Assembly (NCBI GenBank): GCA_900552585.1
Contig: USAB01000039.1
Coordinates: 1 to 15,717, forward strand
Reading direction: 5' to 3'
DNA: 15,717 nucleotides
Origin: an uncultured Coriobacteriaceae bacterium
Lineage (GTDB): Bacteria; Actinomycetota; Coriobacteriia; Coriobacteriales; Eggerthellaceae
Every line of letters begins with the position of its first letter. Positions within the stretch are counted from its first letter, which is position 1. A program made the position numbers and the translations under genes. The notes under the pieces are model-generated. The model had not been told where the DNA came from and made no database searches. It worked only from the letters and a program-made list of their open reading frames with translations. Below are positions 1-6,199 of this stretch, piece by piece.

Positions 1-11
1 CCATGGCGTAG

Positions 12-317
12 GTGCCCCCCGGCCGCGGGGGCAGCGCCGCACCTGCCGTAACGGCGGAAGGCTACGTGTCTCTGGAAATGGAGCGCGTCATGGCGAACAT
101 GCCGGGTGCCGACCAGAGCCTGAAGAGCGAGCGCGTGCTTGAGATCAACCCCGAACATCCCGTGTTCGCTACGCTGAAGGCCGCTCAGGAAGCCGGCGAC
201 ACCGAGAAGGTGAAGGATTACACGGGCATCCTGTACGACCAGGCGCTGCTGGTGGAGGGTCTGCCCATCGACGACCCTGCGGATTATGCGGAGAAGGTCA
301 TCGGCCTGATGAAGTAG
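12..317 (+). CDS. htpG: HtpG (Hsp90) C-terminal fragment, 5' part missing or frameshifted
   Basis: The frame encodes the end of the bacterial Hsp90 chaperone HtpG, an ATP-driven cytosolic folding factor. The recognisable part starts near TAEGYVSLEMERV (about nt 51) and runs through SERVLEINPEHPVF and ILYDQALLVEGLPIDDP to LMK, matching the C-terminal dimerisation domain of the family (compare the ELNPDH and LLLDQALLAE blocks of other HtpG proteins). ATPase and middle domains would lie upstream of the window. Reading back in the same frame meets a TAG at 9-11, and the residues between it and TAEG (VPPGRGGSAAPAV) do not look like HtpG. A C6 run and a G5 run lie there, so a frameshift, a sequencing error or a poor contig end is likely. 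The start given is only the first open codon, not a real start. Family identity is fairly secure; intactness is not. Confidence 0.75.
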   Translation: MPPGRGGSAAPAVTAEGYVSLEMERVMANMPGADQSLKSERVLEINPEHPVFATLKAAQEAGDTEKVKDYTGILYDQALLVEGLPIDDPADYAEKVIGLMK

Positions 318-395
318 CGGATGTCCTTTCGCTGCTGTAAACGGGCAGCCGCCGTTGCGCGACATGCCGTTCGCACTCTAAGCCTGCCGAAGCGC

Positions 396-423
396 TTGCG
401 CGGTCGTTCGCTCCCATTAGAAT
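396..423 (+). promoter_or_regulatory. Candidate sigma-70-type promoter for mrp
   Basis: TTGCGC at 396-401 and TAGAAT at 418-423 are separated by 16 nt, which would start transcription near 430 and give a leader of about 55 nt. The -10 lies inside the small palindrome CCATTAGAATGG. The -35 matches only in its TTG half, so this is a moderate call. Confidence 0.4.
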
Positions 424-484
424 GGAGGCAAACCGCGCGAGCGCTTCTTGCGTCTCGACCCGAAATCGCATGTAAGGAGACATC

Positions 485-1309
485 ATGCCAGATAGCGAAG
501 CCCCTCAGTCGGCGCCTCAGCCGAATCCGGAATTCGATCCTCGCATCCCGCCGAAGGAGAAGCCCAACGAGGGCTCCCACATCGGAAAGGTCATCGCCGT
601 CATCTCCGGCAAGGGAGGCGTGGGCAAGTCCACCGTCACCGGTCTGTTGGCATCTGCCGTGGCACGCACCGGCGCTAGCGTGGGCATCATGGATTCTGAC
701 ATCACCGGCCCGTCAATGCCGAAGGCGTTCGGCGTGAGCGAGCGCCTGTCCACAGACGGCCAGGCCATGATTCCCTCCGTGACACCGGAAGGAATCAAGA
801 TGGTATCCACGAACCTGATTCTGGAACGCGATGACCTGCCCGTGGTGTGGCGCGGTCCCATCCTGTCGAATGTCGTGCGCCAGTTCTTCGGCGAGACGAA
901 TTGGGGTTCCCTGGACTATCTGTTCGTGGATATGCCCCCGGGAACGGCCGATGTCACGCTGACGGCGTTTCAGGCGCTGCCCATCGACGGCGTGGTGGTG
1001 GTCACGTCGCCGCAGGATCTGGTGGAGATGATCGTGGACAAGGCCGTGAACATGGCGCGCGAGATGAACGTGCCCATCATCGGCATCGTGGAGAACATGG
1101 CCGCCTATACGTGCCCGGACTGCGGCAAGACACAGTACCTGTTCGGCAAGCCGAAGGGCGCGGAACTGGCGAAGAAGCGAGGCATTCCCTCGTATGCCAT
1201 GCTTCCCATCGACCCGCGTGTGGCGGAGCGGGAAGATGCCGGTCGCATCTACGATGCGAACGAGGACGAGGCGCTGGCGCCTGTGCTGGATTTCATCATG
1301 GAGCGCTAA
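485..1309 (+). CDS. mrp: Mrp/NBP35-family iron-sulfur carrier ATPase
   Basis: This 274-aa protein belongs to the Mrp/NBP35/ApbC P-loop NTPases, which bind a [4Fe-4S] cluster at the dimer interface and pass it to apo-proteins in the cytosol. The deviant Walker A GKGGVGKST is at residues 42-50, followed by IMDSDITGPSMP (68-79), the VDMPPGT Walker B-like block (148-154), and the cluster-binding pair C210-P-D-C213. The first 33 residues are a Pro/Glu-rich leader, and the DUF59/MIP18 domain present in many Mrp proteins is absent. AAGGAG at 474-479, 5 nt before the ATG, supports the start. It is followed after 6 nt by a small acidic protein gene, so the two are probably co-transcribed. The family assignment is secure; client proteins cannot be read from sequence. 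Confidence 0.95.
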   Translation: MPDSEAPQSAPQPNPEFDPRIPPKEKPNEGSHIGKVIAVISGKGGVGKSTVTGLLASAVARTGASVGIMDSDITGPSMPKAFGVSERLSTDGQAMIPSVTPEGIKMVSTNLILERDDLPVVWRGPILSNVVRQFFGETNWGSLDYLFVDMPPGTADVTLTAFQALPIDGVVVVTSPQDLVEMIVDKAVNMAREMNVPIIGIVENMAAYTCPDCGKTQYLFGKPKGAELAKKRGIPSYAMLPIDPRVAEREDAGRIYDANEDEALAPVLDFIMER

Positions 1310-1315
1310 CCGGCT

Positions 1316-1633
1316 ATGTCCGAATGGAAGGAACGCTCTGAATACACGCCGGTGCCCCGGATGGCGCCGGCGCGCGGCGCGGGGCAGCGCATGCCGGATG
1401 CTTTCGAGGGCGGGAACACTGCGAGGGGCGCCGATTCCGCCGACGAGGCGGATGGGCTGCGGATCTTCCGTTCCTCCGGCGAGGGGGATGGCAGTTGCGA
1501 GGAAGAGCCTGCCGTGCCGTCCGGGGCACCTGTTCGTGCCATCAACGAGGATGACGACGGATACGACCCGTATTCCGACTGGCACGACCAGGGGCCATCG
1601 ATGCCGCTGTTCGAACGGGACCCGTGGGAATGA
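1316..1633 (+). CDS. Small acidic protein of unknown function, downstream of mrp
   Basis: The function of this 105-aa product is not recognised. The frame opens 6 nt after the mrp stop and ends just before a GC-rich non-coding stretch, so it looks translationally coupled to mrp. It is rich in Gly, Ala, Ser, Asp and Glu and probably disordered over residues 1-75. The C-terminal tail has more character: DDDGYDPYSD at 79-88 and FERDPWE at 99-105, with aromatic residues set in an acidic background. It contains a single cysteine (C61), so it offers no metal-site pattern of its own. No strong Shine-Dalgarno sequence precedes it, which fits coupling to mrp. It could be a partner or adaptor of the Fe-S carrier, but that rests only on position. 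High GC makes spurious open frames easy, so the call is moderate. Confidence 0.6.
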   Translation: MSEWKERSEYTPVPRMAPARGAGQRMPDAFEGGNTARGADSADEADGLRIFRSSGEGDGSCEEEPAVPSGAPVRAINEDDDGYDPYSDWHDQGPSMPLFERDPWE

Positions 1634-1727
1634 ACGGGTGCGCGGCCGCGTGCCGAGCGGCGGGGCGGTCACCGCGCCGCGGCTGTGCGGCCGCGTAGCC
1701 GCGCGAATCATGGTGGAGCTGTGACGC

Positions 1728-1779
1728 GAAAAACTTTTTCGAATAACCCCTTGACGTGCTGCGCTCACACCGATATATT
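1728..1779 (+). promoter_or_regulatory. Strong tRNA-Ala promoter with A/T-rich upstream element
   Basis: TTGACG at 1751-1756 and TATATT at 1774-1779 are spaced by exactly 17 nt, the best promoter in the window. Transcription would start near 1786, about 10 nt before the mature tRNA. Immediately upstream, CGAAAAACTTTTTCG (1727-1741) forms a near-perfect palindrome of A and T tracts at about -59 to -45, the position of an UP element contacted by the RNA polymerase alpha subunit. This arrangement is typical of stable-RNA genes. Confidence 0.8.
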
Positions 1780-1795
1780 CTTTCTTGCACTTTTC

Positions 1796-1871
1796 GGGGC
1801 CTTAGCTCAGCTGGGAGAGCGCATGGCTGGCAGCCATGAGGTCAGGGGTTCGAACCCCCTAGGCTCCACCA
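1796..1871 (+). tRNA. tRNA-Ala (anticodon GGC), CCA encoded
   Basis: The 76-nt cloverleaf can be read by eye. The acceptor arm is GGGGCCT paired with AGGCTCC and contains the G3-U70 wobble pair that identifies alanine tRNAs. The D arm is GCTC/GAGC. The anticodon arm is CATGG-CTGGCAG-CCATG with anticodon GGC, which reads GCC and GCU alanine codons. The T arm is AGGGG-TTCGAAC-CCCCT. The 3' CCA is encoded at 1869-1871. It is a single-tRNA unit between a strong promoter and an intrinsic terminator. No copy of its 3' end (attachment-site duplication) was found in the window. Confidence 0.97.
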
Positions 1872-1879
1872 CGTATTCA

Positions 1880-1906
1880 AGCCAGGATTTCGGTCCTGGC
1901 TTTTTT
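1880..1906 (+). terminator. Intrinsic terminator of the tRNA-Ala unit
   Basis: AGCCAGGA (1880-1887) pairs with TCCTGGCT (1894-1901) around the loop TTTCGG, followed directly by a run of T to 1906. It starts 8 nt after the tRNA CCA end, so the tRNA is monocistronic. Confidence 0.92.
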
Positions 1907-1969
1907 GTTGCATGCAGGATGCGCCGCGCGGTTGCGGGGAATGCGGCCGCAACGCCTCCTGCGTCGAGC

Positions 1970-1978
1970 AAAGGAGGT
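1970..1978 (+). promoter_or_regulatory. Ribosome binding site fixing the start at 1983
   Basis: AAAGGAGGT lies 4 nt before the ATG at 1983 and is nearly a full anti-16S match. It overrides the longer open frame that begins upstream at 1905. Confidence 0.85.
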
Positions 1979-1982
1979 CGGC

Positions 1983-2444
1983 ATGGCTGTCAAGCTATAC
2001 CATTTCACCAGCAAGCGCCATTTCCAGGAGATTCTGGATAGCGGAGTCTTGAAGGTGAGCCCCAGCAACCTGGTGAAGCCGAAGAACCTGCATTTCGACA
2101 AGACGTTGGACCGCTGGGATTGGGATACGTACGACTACAAGCCCGTTGTGTGGCTGACGGAGTCGCCAACGGCGCGCGACGAGGTTATGCAGGCCACCGG
2201 CAAGGAAGGCTCGGGCGAGCGCAAGGACGAGGTGCGCATTGCCGTGGAGAAGACGCCGGGCATGCAGAAATGGACGAAGTGGGCGGAGGCGAACGGCATC
2301 GACCGCAAGTGGTTTAAGGACGTGAAGCGCGCCAGCAGGGACCATCAGGCCTGGTACGTGTCCGAGATTCCGATTCCCGTAGAGGACTTCGCCGCCGTGG
2401 AGATCGACGGTGAGCCGTTCCACGCAGAGGGTTACCGCTGGTAA
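1983..2444 (+). CDS. Small orphan protein with ADP-ribosyltransferase-like features
   Basis: The 153-aa product is not assigned to a named family with confidence. It begins MAVKLYHFTSKRHFQEILDSG, then has SPSNL (26-30) and the block KPVVWLTESPTA. The pattern [L/V]YHxT, then ILxxGxL, then VVWLTxxP resembles the N-terminal half of small proteins with the ADP-ribosyltransferase fold (DarT-like and KptA-like groups), where the H and the aromatic residue help hold NAD+. The C-terminal half (QAWYVSEIPIPVEDFAAVEI) has acidic residues that could supply the catalytic position, but none can be named safely. It has no signal peptide or membrane segment. It stands alone between the tRNA-Ala terminator and the next promoter, without a visible antitoxin-sized neighbour. 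The strong RBS decides the start. Coding status is likely; the fold is a hypothesis. Confidence 0.75.
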   Translation: MAVKLYHFTSKRHFQEILDSGVLKVSPSNLVKPKNLHFDKTLDRWDWDTYDYKPVVWLTESPTARDEVMQATGKEGSGERKDEVRIAVEKTPGMQKWTKWAEANGIDRKWFKDVKRASRDHQAWYVSEIPIPVEDFAAVEIDGEPFHAEGYRW

Positions 2445-2482
2445 CCGCTCTGTTTCCGTACTGTCACCCGCTGTCTGCCGAG

Positions 2483-2518
2483 CACCTGCCGCGGCGAGGG
2501 GACAGGTGTTGGTATACT
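2483..2518 (+). promoter_or_regulatory. Candidate promoter and flanking inverted repeat for the trigger-factor-like gene
   Basis: TATACT at 2513-2518 is a good -10 hexamer, with no clear -35 at 2490-2495. Upstream, CACCTG (2483-2488) and CAGGTG (2503-2508) form an inverted repeat with a 14-nt spacer across the -35 region, with half-site centres 20 bp apart. That could be an operator. Transcription would start near 2525. Confidence 0.4.
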
Positions 2519-2585
2519 CGTGAACGATGAATGAGACCGCTGCATGCTCCTTTTCGCAGGACGGGGTGCTTGCAGCAGCCGGAAC

Positions 2586-2590
2586 GGAGG
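2586..2590 (+). promoter_or_regulatory. Ribosome binding site favouring the start at 2596
   Basis: GGAGG is separated by 5 nt from the ATG at 2596. The alternative in-frame ATG at 2527 has no such site but lies close to the predicted transcription start. Confidence 0.6.
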
Positions 2591-2595
2591 ACCGC

Positions 2596-3672
2596 ATGAA
2601 GACCCGCAAGAGCAAGGCAAGCGAAAGCCGCTATTTGATCTTCGTCGAGACGGAGGCCCCGGAAACAGATGCCGCTATCCGTGAGGGCGTGCCGATGTTC
2701 CTGGATCGGGTGCATGCCTCTCAGTTGGGTGAAGATGAGGATCTTCACGAAGGCCTGGTGAAGCGCTTCGGCGAAGAGCGCGCCGACCAGGCGCTGTCCG
2801 ACGCCGTGATGAACTACCTGCTGCCACTTGCACTGCGCAATTTGGAACTCGAGCCTGCGTGCTCTCCCGTCCCCGTGGGCGAGCCCACGCCCCATGCCGG
2901 CGAGCCGTTCTCCTTCGAGGCGAATGTGTATGTGCTGCCCCAGATGGAACTGAGCGACTACGAGACGCCCGTGTCCGTGTCCGTCGAGCGCAGCTATACC
3001 ACGGAAAGCGAGATCGACCAGCAGCTTCTGGCGCTGGCCGCGCATTTCTCAACCGTGGGGGAAAGCGAGCTCACGGGAAACCAGGTGCGTACTATGCCCG
3101 CCATCGACGACGAATGGGTGGCCACCGTCTACCCGGTGCCCGGCATCAACACCGTGGAGGACTTGCGCGCGCAGCTGCGCAACCGCCTTGATACGTACAA
3201 GGAAGGCGATTTCGAGAACCGAAAGGTGAATGCCGCCGTCGCGGCCCTTTCCCAGCGTTTGGAGGGAGAAGCTCCGCAGGAAATCGTCGACATCATTGCG
3301 AAGGACATGATCGCGGATGTCGAGGAGGAGGTCCTGGCCGAGCAGGGCAAGGTACTCGATACGGTGTTGAAGGAGCAGAAGATCAAGCGTGAGGATTTCG
3401 ACCGCGCCATGTACGACCGCGCCCGCGATTCTGTGCGGGAGGGTCTGACCATGGATGCCGTGTTCCGCCATGAAGGCATGGAAGTCACGGATGGGGATAT
3501 CGAGGACGCCATCCGGCGCATCTCCGCGAACGCCGGCGATGAGGCGGCCGTGCTGCAGGCGCAGACGAACCTGCGCGAGATGGGTCGTACGCCCGAGCTG
3601 GTGGAGGTTGCGCGCCGTCTGAAAGCCGGCCAATGGATTGCCGACCATGCTCAGATCACGGTCGAGGTATAG
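2596..3672 (+). CDS. Trigger-factor-like chaperone lacking the PPIase domain
   Basis: The 358-aa product aligns by eye with trigger factor, the ribosome-associated holdase that meets nascent chains. Residues 12-125 follow the N-terminal domain pattern (YLIFVE, FGEERADQALSDAVMNYLLPLAL, PFSFEANVYVLPQMELSDYE). Residues 126-152 match the linker after it (VSVERSYTTESEIDQQLLALAAHFSTV). The text then passes almost directly to the C-terminal arm domain: AIDDEWV (169-175) and TVEDLRAQLRNRL (186-198), then a long helical region to 340. The roughly 80-residue FKBP-type PPIase domain is missing, and the GFRKGK-type ribosome-docking loop is replaced by VHASQLGEDEDL (39-50). Full trigger factors are about 430 aa or more. 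It may be a free-standing chaperone paralogue. The start at 2596 is chosen on its RBS; an upstream in-frame ATG at 2527 would add 23 residues. Confidence 0.85.
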   Translation: MKTRKSKASESRYLIFVETEAPETDAAIREGVPMFLDRVHASQLGEDEDLHEGLVKRFGEERADQALSDAVMNYLLPLALRNLELEPACSPVPVGEPTPHAGEPFSFEANVYVLPQMELSDYETPVSVSVERSYTTESEIDQQLLALAAHFSTVGESELTGNQVRTMPAIDDEWVATVYPVPGINTVEDLRAQLRNRLDTYKEGDFENRKVNAAVAALSQRLEGEAPQEIVDIIAKDMIADVEEEVLAEQGKVLDTVLKEQKIKREDFDRAMYDRARDSVREGLTMDAVFRHEGMEVTDGDIEDAIRRISANAGDEAAVLQAQTNLREMGRTPELVEVARRLKAGQWIADHAQITVEV

Positions 3673-3762
3673 CGTTCGCAGCGGCTCGCATCTTTCTGTG
3701 CGCGGTGTTTTTGCGCTCAAGTATGCCGTGAATGCGGCTTTTCGGTAATCAAGTTCTTCATT

Positions 3763-3795
3763 TCGGGGGTTTCGCCCACGTGGCGGGACCCCCGA
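3763..3795. other. Strong 14-bp stem-loop between the trigger-factor-like and EF-G-like genes
   Basis: TCGGGGGTTTCGCC (3763-3776) pairs with GGCGGGACCCCCGA (3782-3795) around a 5-nt loop, with two G-U pairs in the middle. No T run follows on either strand. It sits 90 nt after one gene and about 100 nt before the next. It could be an atypical terminator, an mRNA end-protecting hairpin, or a regulatory element beside the downstream -10 at 3814. Confidence 0.5.
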
Positions 3796-3813
3796 ATACC
3801 GTATGTTTTACGT

Positions 3814-3819
3814 TACACT
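3814..3819 (+). promoter_or_regulatory. Candidate -10 element for the EF-G-like gene
   Basis: TACACT matches the -10 hexamer at four of six positions and would start transcription near 3826, giving a leader of about 68 nt. The matching -35 window (near 3791) is GC-rich and unconvincing, so this is a tentative call. Confidence 0.35.
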
Positions 3820-3893
3820 GGCAATAAGCGTTAGATATCGGTTTGGACGGCATGTCCTGCAGGGTTTGAGCGCATGCGGTCCCTTGAGGAAAG

Positions 3894-5978
3894 ATGGGTG
3901 ATTGTATGGCTGCTCCCGAAACAGGGCACGTGAGGAATATCGCCTTAGTTGGCCAGGACGGTGCGGGCAAGACTTCGTTTGCCGAGGCGATGCTGCATAT
4001 TTCCGGACGAACGCCACGCATGGGAACGACGCACGACGGCAAATCGTACCTCGACTACGACGAGGAAGAAATTCGCCGCAAGTTCACGTTGAGCACCTCC
4101 ATTGCTCCCATCCTGTACAAAGATTTCAAGATCAACCTGCTGGACACGTCGGGGCAGGCGGATTTCATGGGCGACACGCTGGCGTCCATGCAGGCGGTGG
4201 AGATGGCCATGTTCGTCATCGATGCCGTGGAAGGTCCTGCTCCCATGACGGACCGCCTGTGGCGCGAAGCAGAGAAGATGCGCCTGTGCCGCAGCGTGTT
4301 CATCAACCACATCGATCGTGAGGGTGCGGACTTCGACACGTCCATGGCTATCCTGCATGCCCGCTACGGAACGCGCCTGGGCGCCGTAGCCATCCCCATC
4401 GGCGTCGGTTCGGATTTCAAGGGCGTCATCGATGTGCTGCGCATGAAGGCGCGCTACTTCGAAAACGGCGCGGAGCGTATTGAGGAGATTCCCGAAGAGT
4501 ATGTGGCGCGTGCCGAGAATGCGCGCGACCACCTGTGCGATCTGGTTGCCGAAGCGGATGACGACTTGATGATGAAGTATCTGGAAGGCGATGACCGCCT
4601 GACGCAAGAAGAACTGGAGGATGCCTTCGGCAAGGCCATCGCGCAAGAGCTGTTCATCCCTGTCTTCGTGGGCTCCACCATCATCGAGCAGGGTATCTCG
4701 AACATCATGGATGACATCTGCAGCTATTTTCCCAGTCCCACGGCATACGGATCGTTCTACACCGCCGATGGCGAATCGCATCCGGTCACGGCAGATGGAG
4801 AGCCCACTGCCTTCGTGTTCAAAACGCAGGCGGATCCGTTCGTTGGCAGGCTGAGTTTTCTGAAGGTGGCAACAGGCCGCCTGGAGCCGGGCATGGAGCT
4901 TATCAACGCCCGCACCGGCAAGAAAGACCGTCTGGGCCATCTGTATGTCATGATGGGGAAGGAATCCACGGATGTGAAGGCCGCGAAGGCGGGCGACATC
5001 ATCGTGGTGCCGAAGCTTTCGGATGCGCGCACGGGCGATACGCTGTCGGAATCCGGCAATGTGGCCATCGAGCCGCGATTCCAGGTGACTCCGCAATACC
5101 CAGTTGCTATCGAGGCTGTGAACAAGAACGAGGAAGACAAGCTGGGCGCATTTCTGACGCGCCAGGCAGATGCCGATCCCACCATCAGGATCGAACGCAA
5201 CGAAGAGACGCGCCAGACCATCCTTACCGCCATGGGCGAAATGCAGGTTGACACGCTGCTGCGCCGCATGAAGGAGCAGAGCGGCATCGAGGCGAAGCTG
5301 GTGCCCGTGCGCATTCCGTATCGCGAGACCATCCGCAAGACGGCCGAGGCGCAGGGCCGTCACAAAAAGCAGACGGGTGGTGCCGGACAGTTCGGCGACT
5401 GCTGGCTGCGCATAGAGCCGAATCCGGGCAAGGGGTATGAATTCGAGGATGAAATTGTGGGCGGCAAGATTCCGCGCAATTACATCCCTGCAGTCGACAA
5501 AGGCGTGCAGGAGGCCATGGCGGAAGGCTTCCTGGCCGGCTACCCCATGGTGGATATCAAATGCGCCGTCTTCGACGGATCGTACCACCCGGTGGACTCG
5601 AACGACATGGCATTCAAAACGGCGGCTCGCATTGCATTCCGTGCAGCGTGCGAGAAGGCTGATCCCGTTTTGCTGGAACCGATGGCCGATCTGGCCATTA
5701 CCGTGGAAGAGGAATATGCCGGCACGGTCATGGGTGACATCTCCATGCGTCGCGGCCGCATTGTAGGAACGGATGCCGGCGAACCTGGCCAGACCGTCAT
5801 TTTGGTGAGGGTCCCCTATGCCGAGGTCGTCACGTACACGAAGGATCTGCGGGCCATGACGCGCGGATCCGGCAGCTATCGTGTGACCCTGAACGGCTGC
5901 CAGGAGGCGCCCCGCGAGGTAACGCAGAAGCTGGTGGAAGAGTATCGCCAGAAGCGCGAGGCGGGCAATAAGAAATAA
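3894..5978 (+). CDS. Elongation factor G-like translational GTPase (EF-G2 type)
   Basis: The 694-aa protein has the full EF-G architecture: GTPase domain (about 14-285), beta-barrel domain II (300-395), domain III (400-475), domain IV (478-600, with HKKQTGGAGQFG at 490-501 and NYIPAVDKGVQEAM) and domain V (601-685). EF-G drives ribosomal translocation or recycling, but this one is divergent. The P-loop is GQDGAGKTS (20-28). Switch I reads RKFT (62-65) instead of RGIT, G3 is DTSG (84-87) instead of DTPG, and G4 is NHID (138-141) instead of NKxD. Such changes are typical of EF-G paralogues rather than the essential fusA, and this locus lacks the rpsL-rpsG-tuf setting of fusA. GAGG at 3886-3889 favours the ATG at 3894; an ATG at 3906 (MAAPETGHV) is a possible alternative. 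A strong terminator follows. Confidence 0.9.
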   Translation: MGDCMAAPETGHVRNIALVGQDGAGKTSFAEAMLHISGRTPRMGTTHDGKSYLDYDEEEIRRKFTLSTSIAPILYKDFKINLLDTSGQADFMGDTLASMQAVEMAMFVIDAVEGPAPMTDRLWREAEKMRLCRSVFINHIDREGADFDTSMAILHARYGTRLGAVAIPIGVGSDFKGVIDVLRMKARYFENGAERIEEIPEEYVARAENARDHLCDLVAEADDDLMMKYLEGDDRLTQEELEDAFGKAIAQELFIPVFVGSTIIEQGISNIMDDICSYFPSPTAYGSFYTADGESHPVTADGEPTAFVFKTQADPFVGRLSFLKVATGRLEPGMELINARTGKKDRLGHLYVMMGKESTDVKAAKAGDIIVVPKLSDARTGDTLSESGNVAIEPRFQVTPQYPVAIEAVNKNEEDKLGAFLTRQADADPTIRIERNEETRQTILTAMGEMQVDTLLRRMKEQSGIEAKLVPVRIPYRETIRKTAEAQGRHKKQTGGAGQFGDCWLRIEPNPGKGYEFEDEIVGGKIPRNYIPAVDKGVQEAMAEGFLAGYPMVDIKCAVFDGSYHPVDSNDMAFKTAARIAFRAACEKADPVLLEPMADLAITVEEEYAGTVMGDISMRRGRIVGTDAGEPGQTVILVRVPYAEVVTYTKDLRAMTRGSGSYRVTLNGCQEAPREVTQKLVEEYRQKREAGNKK

Positions 5979-6024
5979 CGGGCAGTCTGGGATTCGATCG
6001 AAGGTATCTCTGCTGCGCGCGATA

Positions 6025-6068
6025 CACCGGGAAGGCTCGCGTCCTTCCCGGTGCTTCTTTTCTCTCTA
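6025..6068 (+). terminator. Intrinsic terminator after the EF-G-like gene
   Basis: CACCGGGAAGG (6025-6035) pairs perfectly with CCTTCCCGGTG (6043-6053) around a 7-nt loop, followed by a pyrimidine-rich tract, CTTCTTTTCTCTCT. It lies 47 nt after the stop codon and separates this gene from glmS. Confidence 0.88.
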
Positions 6069-6161
6069 TACACAGCGGCCTGCCTGTTTATGCGGTTCGG
6101 GCTGCATGCCCGCGCGCCCTGGTCGTTCGGTGGAGCCGTAGGGGGATTCTCTGTATTTCGG

Positions 6162-6167
6162 TACAAT
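6162..6167 (+). promoter_or_regulatory. Candidate -10 element for the glmS operon
   Basis: TACAAT lies 32 nt before the glmS ATG, giving a leader of about 26 nt. The -35 window (near 6139-6144) is G-rich and poor. No sequence resembling a glmS ribozyme fits between the preceding terminator and the start codon. Confidence 0.45.
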
Positions 6168-6199
6168 GGAAGGCCAAACCGAATCCAAGGAGGAATTCC

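Noticed and set aside
1634..1726. GC-rich repeats (GCGGCCGCGT at 1642 and 1687) and a 7-bp stem at 1678-1703
   Set aside because: The motifs are low-complexity G/C combinations expected in this composition, with no T tract and no further copies.
713..1768. Long open frame on the minus strand across mrp and the small acidic gene
   Set aside because: It mirrors the GC-rich third positions of the + strand genes, is rich in Arg and His, and matches no family pattern.
1796..1906. tRNA-Ala as an attachment site of an integrated element
   Set aside because: No duplicate of the tRNA 3' end and no integrase gene occur in the window; the adjacent orphan gene alone is not enough.
3945..5588. Very long minus-strand open frame opposite the EF-G-like gene
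   Set aside because: It is antisense to a well-supported GTPase gene, has His/Arg/Leu-rich shadow composition, and has no domain signature.
6069..6199. glmS ribozyme upstream of glmS
   Set aside because: Only about 130 nt lie between the preceding terminator and the start codon, and none of it shows the ribozyme core; a normal short leader is the simpler reading.
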